Assembly (NCBI RefSeq): GCF_001294335.1 | Contig: NZ_LGKG01000002.1 | Location: 1 to 64,000, forward strand | Reading direction: 5' to 3' | Source of the DNA: Streptomyces chattanoogensis | Lineage (GTDB): Bacteria > Actinomycetota > Actinomycetes > Streptomycetales > Streptomycetaceae | DNA: 64,000 bases | Shown here: positions 27,430 through 36,440 of the stretch, in pieces | How the letters are laid out: every line of letters starts with the position of its first letter | How positions within the stretch are numbered: position 1 is the stretch's first letter | The notes under the pieces: generated by a model | The model's database searches: none | What the model was told of the DNA's origin: nothing | What the model saw: only the letters and a program-made list of their open reading frames with translations | Position numbers and translations under genes: made by a program

Positions 27430-27579
27430 CCATTCCCCGGGATTACCGGATTTCACGGGACACAGTCATAGAGGGCGAAGCTTCCGTCCGAGATTCGGCC
27501 GTAAGCGCGGGACGGGACGCGAGTTCAGTTGCGCTTCACCCAGATCGTTGCCGGTGTGGACGGGCGGCGTTTGACTGTG

Positions 27580-27873
27580 CACTGGGCACTGGGGGATGCA
27601 GGATCTGCCCTTGAAGCCGGCCGGGGCCTGCATGCCGGGCAGTTCAAGACCCCCGAACGCAAAGGCCGCATGCACACCGATCTGGCACGGGCCTGCTGGC
27701 AGCTGCGCAAGCCCGAGCAGGCAGCCACCGAGCTGCTGTCCGCCGTACGAGTCTGCCCCGCAGAAGTCCGCGACCGGCCGGCCATCCGTCGGATCGCAGC
27801 CGAGCTGCGCTCGCGTCATGCCCAGGTGGTGGGGGTACGTGAGCTGGACACGGTGTTCACAACAAACGCTTGA
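27580..27873 (+). pseudogene. C-terminal remnant of an XRE-type regulator
   Basis: The plus frame ends with sequence typical of the C-terminus of Streptomyces XRE regulators with TPR-like repeats (KGRMHTDLARACWQLRKPEQ... RRIAAELRSRHAQVVGVREL) and a stop at 27871-27873. The HTH and most of the protein are absent, and upstream residues belong to another sequence. The rest of the gene was presumably removed by IS activity. Confidence 0.65.
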
Positions 27874-27972
27874 CACCGCGACCGCCCGGTTGTGCTTGAG
27901 CCAGGGAATTGCGCACTCCACCGCGTGGCGCTCGCGGTAGTCGTCCCGGTCGAACTTCGTCGGCTCACTGCC
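27871..27972 (-). mobile_element. IS5-family transposase fragment
   Basis: The minus strand reads PTKFDRDDYRERHAVECAIP followed by WLKHNRAVA, the conserved region around the catalytic Glu of IS5-type transposases. Only about 35 residues survive. It directly adjoins the XRE remnant, which points to an insertion and later deletion. Confidence 0.65.
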
Positions 27973-28221
27973 AGGGGAAGCTACGCAAGTCAGTTGACCT
28001 TCTCGAGGATCGTCGCCCTCGTCCCGTGCCCTGGCAGGTAGGCGCGGTTGGCATAGGAGGCGTATGGCGTTTGCCTTGTCCGTCCGCACTCACTCCGGGC
28101 CGGCCCCGACGACCGGACGTCCTCCAGCACAACGGTGAACTGCGGCTAGTCACCCCTTAGCCAGCTGTCACCATGACTGGCTCCGTCGACGTCCAGTGAC
28201 AGCACCTGTGCATGGGTTCGG

Positions 28222-28268
28222 ACGGCAGTTGGTGATCAAGCCAGCCGAATATGTCGATGAGAATCGAC
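28222..28268 (+). repeat. Dispersed element, copy C
   Basis: GGCAGTTGGTGATCA (28224-28238), 15 bp, then TCGATGAGAA (28254-28263). The same words at the same spacing occur at 62349-62388, and in slightly changed form on the minus strand at 52681-52765. In the equivalent frame all three end in a stop soon after the VGD codons. See the findings. Confidence 0.55.
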
Positions 28269-28292
28269 GGCACGTGGCCGTAGGGTTCGAGC

Positions 28293-28658
28293 ATGGCAGA
28301 CGAGAGTGAGCAAGCTGTTGAAGCGGCCATTGATGCAGAGCTGAGGCTTCTCGACCCTGACGTGCGTGCTTCGCCAGTACTTGTCTCGGAGCTTCTGGAC
28401 CCAGCGTTCATCGAGTTCGGGGCCTCTGGCCGCCGGTGGGACGCGGCATCGATCCTCGCCGTGACGAGTGCCAACTCTGTGGATCCGGAGTCGCCTGTCA
28501 AGGTCAGTGAGATGTCAGGGGCCGTGCTTGCTCCGGGTGTCGTTCACCTGACGTACTTCGCTGACAACAGCGGACGCCGAGCATGGCGAAGCTCCCTATG
28601 GCGTCTGACGGAGACGGGTTGGCGCATGTACTTCCACCAAGGCACTTTGGCCAGCTGA
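28293..28658 (+). CDS. DUF4440/SnoaL-like (NTF2-fold) protein
   Basis: A 121-aa protein of NTF2-like fold: N-terminal helix (ESEQAVEAAIDAELRLLDPD), a strand-loop with FIEFGASGRRWDAASIL, then the paired strands VHLTYFADN and WRSSLWRLTETGWRMYFHQG that end DUF4440 domains. Members are small ligand-binding or catalytic domains with no shared reaction. It stands alone, with a GTTCGAGC leader and no strong ribosome site. Confidence 0.75.
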   Translation: MADESEQAVEAAIDAELRLLDPDVRASPVLVSELLDPAFIEFGASGRRWDAASILAVTSANSVDPESPVKVSEMSGAVLAPGVVHLTYFADNSGRRAWRSSLWRLTETGWRMYFHQGTLAS

Positions 28659-28912
28659 GCAGAGGCAGCCCGCCGCCCCATGAGGGCAGCGGCCCTCGTC
28701 AGCTCAAGAGGACGTCAGCTTGCCATGTAACGTCCAGGGTCCTGCCGAGCAGGTAACCGCCGTCGGTGACCCCGCTCGCCTCCCCCACGGCGACCGCAAT
28801 GGGACGCTCTGCCGCAGCTGTGCAACCTACGCGACTGTGAGGTCCCGCTGGGTGAGCGTAGAGACACCTCCCGATGAGGTCACCGGATGGCCGTCGGTGC
28901 CGTCTTCCTGCG

Positions 28913-29713
28913 TCAGACCGACAACGCCCCAGGGAACGCTTCGTGACCGACCCCGGGCACTGTCACCGCCAGCCAGCCGTGACTGGTCATGAGGGTGCCC
29001 TCGTCGATCTGCTCCGGGTCGACCGTGAGCCGATCGGCGACGCCGTTCGCACTCCACTCACACAAGGCGTTCGGCTCGTACATCCCCGGCTCCCACAGCG
29101 GATCGTCCGTCTGCGGCTCCTCCCACGGCAACGGCTCCCCCGTCCACTGCGGCTCAAGGTAGGTACCGTACGAACGGAGCACCCGGCCGCCTTCGGCTAT
29201 CGCCCAGGCATGCGCGTCGTCGTAGCTGTCGCGGGAGTAGTAGTGGGCCTGTCCGCAGTGCTCGCTGACCCGCTCCAGCAGCCCGTTGCTGACGCAGTCC
29301 CACACCGGCGTGCCGAACACCATCCGCCAGCCGGAGAACTCCGGTGTGATGAAGGCCCGGTACGCGGTCAGCCCCTCCCCGTCAGGGCCGGTCAGATCGG
29401 CACGGTCGTGCTGAACGCCGGACATTCCCATCGCCATCGTCGCCGGGATCCGATCATGCAGATCCAGTGCAGCGAAGACTCCCTCGCACGTCGCGGCCGG
29501 GACCGCGATCCACGCGAACGGACAGTGCTCGTCCCACGGCCGGTCGTCAAGCAGTCTGATCCGCACCAGCCGCTCCAGTGCTGCGCGGTCATGGCATGTC
29601 AGCTCGTCGCCGGCACCCAGTACGGCGAGCGCGTGCAGCGCGTGCCGACGCAGACGACCGGGGCCCTCCCGGCGGATCACCAGCAGTTCCGGCACCACAC
29701 CCCGCCCGATCAC
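28913..29713 (-). CDS. Uncharacterised protein
   Basis: A 266-aa protein whose start is placed at GTG 29713 because AAGGAA lies 7 bp upstream; the frame stays open to 29980 but there overlaps a helicase remnant read in another frame. The sequence is rich in Trp, Tyr and acidic residues in its second half (YLEPQWTGEPLPWEEPQTDD). It has no signal peptide or membrane helix. I recognise no family. Confidence 0.55.
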   Translation of the reverse strand: MIGRGVVPELLVIRREGPGRLRRHALHALAVLGAGDELTCHDRAALERLVRIRLLDDRPWDEHCPFAWIAVPAATCEGVFAALDLHDRIPATMAMGMSGVQHDRADLTGPDGEGLTAYRAFITPEFSGWRMVFGTPVWDCVSNGLLERVSEHCGQAHYYSRDSYDDAHAWAIAEGGRVLRSYGTYLEPQWTGEPLPWEEPQTDDPLWEPGMYEPNALCEWSANGVADRLTVDPEQIDEGTLMTSHGWLAVTVPGVGHEAFPGALSV

Positions 29714-29726
29714 GGTCAGTTCCTTC

Positions 29727-29950
29727 TCACATGACCAGCTGCGCATGGCTGCGCTGGTTGTTGAAGATCCCCTCGAGGACGGGGTTGGCGTCCTGGGCTT
29801 CGTCCAGGAGCAGGAAGTCAGTGTTGATCTTGGGGTTCGTGAGGGACCAGATCTTGAGGTAATGGTCGTGGTCGAAGCGGACGGCGCCTTCGTCGGGGTG
29901 CTACAGGTCGGCCCATGCCTTGCGGGCGAAGGGCGCTCTGGGCGAGTAGT
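29727..29950 (-). pseudogene. UvrD/Rep-type helicase fragment
   Basis: The minus strand reads HYLKIWSLTNPKINTDFLLL, then DEAQDANPVLEGIFNNQ, a Walker B region (DEAQD) of superfamily 1 helicases, ending in a TGA at 29727-29729. An in-frame TAG precedes it (WADL-stop-HPDEG). Only about 70 residues remain. Confidence 0.65.
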
Positions 29951-29955
29951 TGCCG

Positions 29956-31047
29956 CTAGGACCGTGTCGCCCTCCTGCACTCGTCCCCGGAGGGCTCGCC
30001 GCGTCCGACCGGCGTGCTGCGGTCGTAGGGGTCGATCTGCGTGCCGGTCTCGTCCGTCTGGCGGTCCGTGCCGAAGGGAGGGGTGAAGTAGCCCGTTGGG
30101 GTGCCGCAGCCGCCGTTGGTCATGTCGTACTTGTACGAGACGATCGAGAACGTGCCGGGCTCGGTGATCACCTTGTCAGGGTCGTCCCAGCTCAGGACCA
30201 GCTCGCGCCGGACGATCGTGCGCACGATCTCGTCGCCGCCCTCGTCCGCGCGGGTGACCGGGTAGACGAAGGTGACGTCGGCGGTCACCTGGAGCGCGCC
30301 GCGCTTGCCCTCCCGGTAGGTGAGCCGGCCGCGGGTTTTCACGATGTCGCCGACCAGGTGGGTGCGGGAGGGCTGGAAGCGGCTGAAGAGGAGGAGGGGG
30401 TCGTTTTTCTCGCTCGGGGTTCGGAAAGCGGTTTTGAGAAGGTTTTGGACGTCCTTTTGGTGTGGGTTGATCAGTGCGATCGCCTTGTCGGGGCGCTGGC
30501 CGCGCAGCACCTGGCGGTCCAGGGCGGATGCGGCGAGGAAGTCGCGGCTGCGGGCGAGGGCTCGCTCGACCTCGGCGGCGCTCATCCAGCCGACCGCGTC
30601 GGCCTTCGGCACGGTGATTCCGGCTGCTCCGTTCGCCCAGTTGGCCGCCGGTGAGCCGCGGAACGGCTCGTCCATGGTGGGGCGTTGGGCTGCTTCCACG
30701 GGGGGAGCCTGGGTCGGGCGGGTGGTCTCGGCCGGCAGCGGTGGGGAGTCAGTGCCGGCGAACAGGTCTACTATCCGTCCCGGCGCGAGCGCTATCACCA
30801 GCAGCACGAGCGAGGCCAGCAGCCCGGCCGCGTACCAACCCGTGCGCCGCTTGGGCTGCGGGGGTGTGTAGCTGCGCCAGCCCTGCGGGCCGCGGTCGGG
30901 CTCGGCGCGCAGCCGCTTTGCCACGGCGCGGGCCCGGGCTGATGGTTCTTTGGGTGCGTCGGCGGCGCCGGCTACCGACTCGCGCAGAAACCGCTCCCAC
31001 TCCTCGTCGGATCTGGACGAGCCGTCCGGTTCCGTACCCGCACCCAT
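29956..31047 (-). CDS. Single-pass membrane protein, uncharacterised
   Basis: A 363-aa protein starting at Met 31047 (MGAGTEPDGSSRSDEEWERF); an upstream Met at 31104 is possible. An acidic cytoplasmic N-terminus of about 70 residues is followed by one membrane helix (WYAAGLLASLVLLVIALAPG) and an extracellular domain of about 270 residues with several beta-strand-like stretches and YDMTNGGCGTPTGYFTPPFG near the C-terminus. Type II topology is likely. This resembles conserved Streptomyces membrane proteins of unknown role. Confidence 0.7.
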   Translation of the reverse strand: MGAGTEPDGSSRSDEEWERFLRESVAGAADAPKEPSARARAVAKRLRAEPDRGPQGWRSYTPPQPKRRTGWYAAGLLASLVLLVIALAPGRIVDLFAGTDSPPLPAETTRPTQAPPVEAAQRPTMDEPFRGSPAANWANGAAGITVPKADAVGWMSAAEVERALARSRDFLAASALDRQVLRGQRPDKAIALINPHQKDVQNLLKTAFRTPSEKNDPLLLFSRFQPSRTHLVGDIVKTRGRLTYREGKRGALQVTADVTFVYPVTRADEGGDEIVRTIVRRELVLSWDDPDKVITEPGTFSIVSYKYDMTNGGCGTPTGYFTPPFGTDRQTDETGTQIDPYDRSTPVGRGEPSGDECRRATRS

Positions 31048-31159
31048 TCCCAACCCCCTGGCAACCAGTAGACCGCGGCCCGCTCCCCTGGGGCGCGTCC
31101 GCATAATGACACAGAGTGGGAAGAGGGCATGTCCGGGGCGGGGATTTGGTGGTGGGGCC

Positions 31160-31432
31160 GTGGAGTGGAGTGAGGTGGACTACCTCGGCTGTCTGCAGTC
31201 CGAGCGGCGGGGCTATGCGTGGGTGATGCAGCACCATGGTGGGCTCACGCCGACGCGGGCGTGGGAAGCTGCCTTGGAGCGGTACCCGTACGAGCCTGAC
31301 GACGCCCCGTTCCGTGGGCTCTTGTTTCATGATGAGGCGTGGCACTGGGCGATGCTGGCGATTCATGGTGATCGGTATGTGGTGGAGCACCCTGAATTGG
31401 CCCACCCGTCAGCTGAGTATCTGGATTCTTGA
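31160..31432 (+). CDS. Small acidic protein, uncharacterised
   Basis: A 90-aa protein from GTG 31160 (VEWSEVDYLGCLQ); an ATG at 31106 would add 18 low-complexity residues. The protein is rich in aromatic residues and His (LLFHDEAWHWAMLAIHGD). It is divergent from the membrane protein gene, 113 bp apart. No family recognised. Confidence 0.6.
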   Translation: MEWSEVDYLGCLQSERRGYAWVMQHHGGLTPTRAWEAALERYPYEPDDAPFRGLLFHDEAWHWAMLAIHGDRYVVEHPELAHPSAEYLDS

Positions 31433-31713
31433 GTGAGTGTCGTGCTCTGGGGCGTGTTCCGCTTCTCGGGCTGGTGATGGCCGTCTGCTTGTGCTGAGTT
31501 GGTGGCGGACGAAGACTCGGGTGTGTGCCGCCAGGAAGCGCCCTTCACAAGGAGCGCCCTTCGCTGGAGAGATGGTCGCAAAGGACGGCGGAGGTTGGCT
31601 GGCCAGCTCGTGGGCTATGTGGAGGGAAGCGAATGCGGGCCCGCTGGCGGCGGGTGGGGTGGGGGCTGGTGGGCCGCCGGGCTGCCCGGCCCGGTGTGTC
31701 CTGGGGCGTGTGG

Positions 31714-31769
31714 GTGAGCGGGTGAGCGGGTGAGCGGGTGAGCGGGTGAGCGGGTGAGCGGGTGAGCGG
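31714..31769. repeat. 8-bp tandem repeat, 7 copies
   Basis: The unit GTGAGCGG is repeated exactly seven times. Its length, not a multiple of three, means copy-number change would shift any overlapping frame. Confidence 0.95.
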
Positions 31770-32059
31770 GTGGTGGCCGCTCTGGGGGTGTGGGAGGCCA
31801 GGCGGGCGCGCTTTGGTGGGGTGCTGGGGTGGCTGCGGGTGTGCACCGGGCGGGTGGTGGCTGGGCGTCAGGGAGAGGGGGTGGTGCCGTTGCCGTCGGT
31901 GGCAGCGTTCGGTTGGCTTGTGCAGGCTCTCGTTGACGGGTGTGGGCTGCTGGGCGGTGTGCGGCAGCGTCCCGCAGGCGTTCGGTGCGGCCGGCTTCCC
32001 CGTTCGTGCCGACGGCGGTGATGGCGCCGGGGGGGGCTGGTGGTGACGGGCAGCGTCGT

Positions 32060-32149
32060 GCTGGATGGCTTCGTGGTGCTGGATGGCTTCGTGACGCTGG
32101 ATGGCTTCGTGGTGCTGGATGGCTTCGTGGTGCTGGATGGCTTCGTGAG
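32060..32149. repeat. 18-bp tandem repeat, 5 copies
   Basis: The unit GCTGGATGGCTTCGTGGT is repeated five times with changes only in its last two bases and one other position. Translated on the minus strand it gives a HHEAIQ-type hexapeptide, but no gene context supports expression. Confidence 0.95.
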
Positions 32150-32613
32150 CGGCGGGGTCTGCCGGGCGTGTGGTGAGCAGCTGAAGGGCGGGTGCGGTGC
32201 GGGATGACGGGATCGGTGTGGGTGTAGGTGCTGTCGCCAAGGGCGGTCATGTTCCGGCGTGTCCGGGCGTGGCCGTGGTTCTCCGAGGCCCAGGGTCTGG
32301 GCCCGGGCTGGCCGTTGAAGGGTTGTGCCTGCGCCCTGAACTCGGCTGACGGGTCCGCCCGTTTGCGGGTAGTGCCGCACCGGCCACCAGCCACCAGCCA
32401 CCAGCTGCAGGGCGCGCGGGCGCTCCTGCCCTCGCGTCCGGCCGGCACCCTGCGAGCGGGCAAAGCTCCCTCGGTGTCTATGCCGTTGGGGGCTTTTCTC
32501 GTTGTGGGACCGCACAGCTGTAGGGCGCGCCGATCGGTGAATCGGCTTCTGTGCTGGGCGTGTTGAGCGTGATCACATCGGATCGAACATTCATTCCTGT
32601 CCGGGGGGGGATC

Positions 32614-32863
32614 ATGCAAGCCGCACGAAGAAGGGCCGCGCTGCGCTGTGTTGCAGCCGGTGCCGTGCTCGTTCTGGCCGCCGCCGGAACCGCTACCGCC
32701 AGAGATTTTCATCGACAGCCAAGAACACACCGTGAAGCTGGGAGTGTTCCTGTCCCACACGAAGTCGAGGCGCGCCGAACTCACAGACGACCGGCTGCGG
32801 GCACTCGCCGGCCTCGGACTCGAATGGGCGGGGTCCGGTGCAGCCGGCGCCGGAGCGCCATGA
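32614..32863 (+). pseudogene. Signal peptide fused to helicase-associated domain remnant
   Basis: An ATG at 32614 after CCGGGGGGGGATC begins a clean signal peptide (MQAARRRAALRCVAAGAVLV, then LAAAGTATA). After about 30 codons the secreted gene ends. In another frame the downstream DNA reads VKLGVFLSHTKSRRAELTDD and RLRALAGLGLEWA, a repeat of the helicase-associated (HA) domain. Two unrelated genes were joined by a deletion. Confidence 0.6.
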
Positions 32864-32889
32864 AGGGCCCCTTCCTCAGCGTCCCTTGC

Positions 32890-33213
32890 GCCGGTGCGCT
32901 ACGGAGCTGCTCTGGGCGAGACGGCGAGCGGCAAGGCCGTCCACCCGGGCGACTGGGGCGGCCGGCATCCGTGTCAGGTCACACCCGACGGTGAGCCACC
33001 GGCATCGTCATCGGCCAGTTCTCCGCCGCGCACGGCATCGTCACCCTCCGCACTGCAGACGGCGAAGACGTCGCCGTCAGCGCCGGCCGGCGCCGGCCGG
33101 CGCTGACCGGCACACCGTGCGAGGGTGATGTCTCGTCGTCACGACTCCCTGACGATTTCGACATCGTCAAGGGAGTGCCGGTGACCGCGCTGGTTGAGGT
33201 CGGGCTGCGGTGA
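32890..33213 (+). pseudogene. Degenerate reading frame
   Basis: Plus-strand segments (RYGAALGETASGKAVHPGDW; then, one frame over, GIVIGQFSAAHGIVTLRTAD... to a TGA at 33211-33213) read like one protein broken by a frameshift near 33000. I do not recognise the family. Confidence 0.35.
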
Positions 33214-33280
33214 ACGGCTGAGGCCGGAAGCGCGGCGTTCCGCCGATCCGTTGTCTGAGGTGCGTGTTTGACTGCCGGAT

Positions 33281-34111
33281 ATGCATCAGAAGACCACTCT
33301 GGCAGCTCTGCGCGACTTCTGCGCCAAACATCTCGGCACCGGCCTCGCCGACCGCCCCGTGGGGCTGGCCCGACCCGGCTTCGCGCTCACCGACGCGGCC
33401 CCCGGCCAGGCCGCCGGACACAGCCGCTTCGGGGGCAGAGCCATGCTGGAGCCCGGTACTCCATGACCGACGTGCGAGGGCCTCCCCCTCAGCCTGCTCG
33501 CTGTCCTCGACACCGACGCCCTGGCCCCCTGGCTCGGCGGCCTCCTGCCACCCGGAACCGGACTACTCAACTTCTTCCACCTCGACACAGAATCCGAGCA
33601 GAGCGACCCGGCCGCCTGGGAGGTGGCGCGGGGCTTCGGCGTGGAGGCCCCGGAGGTGGGGAGGGTCATCGCAGCCCGTTCCACGCACGCGGTCGAAACG
33701 GGCCCACCCGCTCGATCCAGCGTCTTCGCACCCGTCGCCTGGGCAGCGGAGCCCGGCTTCGCCTTCCCCGACACCTGGGATCACGCCTGGGACACACTCC
33801 ACCTGGGATACGGGGGCAGCGACTATGAAGCCATGGAAGCGTTCAAGGACGCGCTGCACACCGAGTTGTCGCCCCCCGGCCTGCTCGTCTGCCAGGACAT
33901 GGCCTTCGGCCGACCGGTCTTCCCCACGGGAAGCTCGTCGGTGATGTCGAACGGTGAGGATTCGAACCATTACCACCACCTGCTCCAGCTCTCCAGCCGG
34001 TACGAGTGGCACCTCGGCGGCGACGGCGGTTGGATGCACTGGTCGATACCAACCCAGGCACTCCGCGCCGGCGACTTCAACAAGGCGATACCGACCCCGG
34101 ACATCTGGTGA
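33281..34111 (+). pseudogene. DUF1963 (YwqG-like) protein with one in-frame TGA
   Basis: One continuous frame of 277 codons, interrupted only by TGA at 33464-33466 (codon 62). The family sequence continues unchanged across it: MLEPGTP, stop, PTCEGLPLSLLAVLDTDALA, and on to TPDIW at 34111. Where the stop lies, relatives carry Trp (PGTPWP), so a single G-to-A change (TGG to TGA) explains it. DUF1963 proteins bind or sense unknown ligands. Either a recent null allele or a sequencing error; readthrough is less likely. Confidence 0.75.
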
Positions 34112-34704
34112 CCTTGTCTCTCCGGCAAGTTCGAGGAACAACCGCGATCCGTTGCCCCTCTGGACCACCTGAATCGTCGCCCACCGTCGCCTGATCCCAG
34201 CGGGCCTGTGGCGCGCCCGGACCGGTGGGGACCGGTGGGGACCGGTGGGGACCGGTGGGGACCGGTGGGGACCGGTGGGGACGGGTCGGGACGGGTCCGG
34301 ACCAGTCGGGACGGGTCAGGTCAGGTGGCCGTGGGATGCGGATGCCGACGAAATACGGCTCGGTCCTTCACACAGCGGGCAGTGCCTTCCAGGGGCATCG
34401 CAGCCTCGCCCAGCCGGCACAACGAGAAGGCGCCGGCCGGCCGGTACCAAGGGGGCGCGTAGAGCGCCTGGACAACGGCACCGACGTCACGCTCGGCGTA
34501 GGGATCTCCAACACCAAACCCGCCCGCCGCCACAAACTCACCCACCACAACGTGCTCAGCGCGCCAGGCTTGGCATCAACTGGCCTCAGGCCCGAAACGC
34601 TACGAGACCCAGCACGTCACAGGGCAGATCCCTGGGTCTCGTGCCGCCGGCGAACACCGGTGCCGGCGGGGAGCCGGCTGAGCTCTGTCCAAGCGGTGCT
34701 CCGG
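34112..34704. other. Spacer with tandem array
   Basis: Apart from the 10-bp array, about 380 bp on the right carry frames without recognisable families. A minus frame (ALYAPPWYRPAGAFSLCRLG) reads smoothly but has no start or known relative. Confidence 0.4.
34221..34320. repeat. 10-bp tandem repeat, 6 perfect and 4 degenerate copies
   Basis: ACCGGTGGGG occurs six times without change (34221-34280), followed by four variant units (ACGGGTCGGG type) to 34320. Confidence 0.95.
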
Positions 34705-35238
34705 TCAGCGCTCCAGTGCGGGCAGGCGGGCCAGGCCGGTGTCGAGCATGATGCGGTCGATGGTCTCGTGCAGGGCGCTGTCAGCGCCGATGACGGTCTC
34801 GATGCCGTCGGGCAGCAGATCACGCGGCCGGTACCAGTCGCGCAGTTGCCTTTCGTTGACGTCATCGGCGATCGGCTTGGTGGCATGCCGGGCGAGGGTT
34901 TCGCCGAACGGCACGTCCAGGTAGTAGCCGTGGGTCGGGCCACGGTGGTCGGCACGCAGCCGGGCGAGCATGTCGCCGTAGCGGCCGGCGTCAAGGATGC
35001 CCTCGACCACGACGTGATAGCCGGCGTCCAGGGCGTAGCGGGCTGTCAGGTCGACCAGGCCGATGTTCGCGGCGCCGGGCCGGTCCCGTTCGCGGAGCAC
35101 GATGCGGCGGAGGTTGTCCTGGCCGACCAGGGCCAGGCCGCGGCCGAACCTCTCGCGCAGGCCCGCCGCGACGGACGACTTGCCCGAGGCACTGTTTCCG
35201 CGCAGTACGACCAGCCGGGTTTCTTCGGTTCCCACCAT
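34705..35238 (-). CDS. P-loop kinase (AAA_33/zeta-toxin-like)
   Basis: A 177-aa protein with Walker A GNSASGKSS near residue 14 and a mobile lid-like helix (RPRDLLPDG). Start at Met 35238 (MVGTEETRLVVL); the frame is open upstream but through the 9-bp repeat. This size and fold are shared by uncharacterised Streptomyces kinases, chloramphenicol phosphotransferase and zeta toxins. The substrate is unknown, and no antitoxin-like gene is adjacent. Confidence 0.8.
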   Translation of the reverse strand: MVGTEETRLVVLRGNSASGKSSVAAGLRERFGRGLALVGQDNLRRIVLRERDRPGAANIGLVDLTARYALDAGYHVVVEGILDAGRYGDMLARLRADHRGPTHGYYLDVPFGETLARHATKPIADDVNERQLRDWYRPRDLLPDGIETVIGADSALHETIDRIMLDTGLARLPALER

Positions 35239-35269
35239 CACGGCAGTCACGCTACCGAGCACGTGCCGG

Positions 35270-35305
35270 GGATGACGAGGATGACAGGGATGACGGGGAT
35301 GACGG
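35270..35305. repeat. 9-bp tandem repeat, 4 copies
   Basis: GGATGACNN is repeated four times, 31 bp upstream of the kinase start, so inside its probable promoter or leader. Copy-number change would alter promoter spacing. Confidence 0.9.
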
Positions 35306-35503
35306 GTTGTCATGAACCCCTGCGCCGAGGCATCCGCGCGCCGGCCGGTCAGCACCGCTTGGCCTGCGTGCCGTGTGTGAGGGCGACCGGGTGCGCTCGG
35401 CGACAGTGGCGGTCGTTGAACGCGCCTGCCTCCTGGCTCCTGTCCGCGCCGGACCCTGCTTCGGACGCGGCCACCTTGTCGAACGCGAGAGACTGGCAGC
35501 CTG

Positions 35504-35870
35504 ATGAACACCCCCATCCGCTGACCGACGAAGAACTGGCCGAGACCGAGGAGCGCGCCCAGGCTGCGGCTCCCGGCCCTGGCACGTGCGCCGGCTCGAC
35601 GACGGCCACGCGATGAGCCTTGTCGCCATCAGCACGGTCCCCGACACCGGGGACGGGGAGCGCCGGCCAGGCTTCGACCACCGCACGATGGTGGCGCCAC
35701 GCTCGTCCAGCAGCCGCGCTGCGTCGACGTGGCGGACGAACGATGGGACGAAAACGCCCACTTCACCGCCAGTGCCCGCCAGGACATCCCCCGCCTGGTC
35801 GCCGAAATCCACCGCCTTCGCCATCTACTCGCAGGCCAGGACCAGAAACCTGGCGACGGCTGGCTGACAC
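35504..35870 (+). pseudogene. Uncharacterised protein gene with multiple frameshifts
   Basis: Segments in three frames join into one protein: ATG 35504 (MNTP), then LTDEELAETEERAQAAAPGP, then RRLDDGHAMSLVAISTVPDT... to DHRTMVA, then VADERWDENAHF... RQDIPRLVAEIHRLRHLLAG. At least three single-base shifts separate them. The protein is a small acidic type common next to phage and plasmid genes, function unknown. Confidence 0.6.
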
Positions 35871-35892
35871 CACCACCCCACAGGTTTGGCCA

Positions 35893-36285
35893 TTACTCGC
35901 GTCCTTGCGGGTACCAGCGCAGTTCCACGGTGTTGCCGTCCGGGTCCTGCACATAGAGGGAGACCGCCATGCCGCGGGCGCCGAAGCGCTCGCCGGGACC
36001 GTCCAGCACGGTGAAGACGCCCGAATCGATGACCTGCTGCCAGTCCAGCGGCTCGACCACCAGGCAGATGTGGTCGACGTTGGAGCCCTCCACCTGCCCG
36101 CCGGGCGCCTCGACGAGGTCGATGATGGTGGTGGGGCTCACCCGCACGGACGGGAAGGAGACGCTGCCGGCTCGCCACTCCTGCACCCGCACCGGTTCGA
36201 GCCCCAGTGGGCCGGTGTAGAAGGCGAGTGAGCGCTCGATGTCGGCGACGTTCAGGACGAGGTGGTCGAAGGCGATCACGTGCAC
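35893..36285 (-). CDS. VOC-family (glyoxalase/dioxygenase-fold) protein
   Basis: A 130-aa two-module VOC protein: FDHLVLNVADIERSLAFYTG at the N-terminus (metal-ligand His8), VDHICLVVEP in the second module (His about 74), and the C-terminal DPDGNTVELRWYP with the final Glu ligand. Metal ligands are intact. It could be a dioxygenase-, lyase- or resistance-type protein; no neighbour helps. Confidence 0.85.
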   Translation of the reverse strand: MHVIAFDHLVLNVADIERSLAFYTGPLGLEPVRVQEWRAGSVSFPSVRVSPTTIIDLVEAPGGQVEGSNVDHICLVVEPLDWQQVIDSGVFTVLDGPGERFGARGMAVSLYVQDPDGNTVELRWYPQGRE

Positions 36286-36440
36286 GGTGTCTCCACGGGT
36301 CGGGGCGTCGGTGGTCGTACGACGGGCCGGCGGTCTGGACCTCGCCCGTCCGGGGTGGTGGTGGTGGTCGCTGACTGCCGTGGCCTGCCGTTGACTTCAG
36401 CATCGTCGAGCAGGCATCCATCAGTCCAACACATGTTTGT

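Larger units (their letters stand above)
31433..32613. other. Repeat-rich, gene-poor stretch
   Basis: About 1.2 kb with no convincing gene. Long open frames on both strands are produced by very high GC and by the two tandem arrays inside it. A plus frame around 31770-32020 has plausible codon use but no known motif. This looks like degenerate DNA. Confidence 0.5.

Noticed and set aside
31714..32149. Tandem repeats as a CRISPR array
   Set aside because: Units are directly adjacent with no spacers, are shorter than CRISPR repeats, and no cas gene is present.
31545..32240. Minus-strand frame encoding HHEAIQ-type hexapeptide repeats
   Set aside because: It is produced by the 18-bp array, has no ribosome site, and the codon pattern around it is not gene-like.
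33464..33466. TGA as selenocysteine or programmed readthrough
   Set aside because: The family has Trp at this position and no catalytic Cys or Sec there; no SECIS-like hairpin was noticed. A point mutation is simpler.
34705..35238. Zeta-toxin of a toxin-antitoxin pair
   Set aside because: The kinase fold matches, but no epsilon-like or other antitoxin gene is adjacent, and many harmless kinases share this size.
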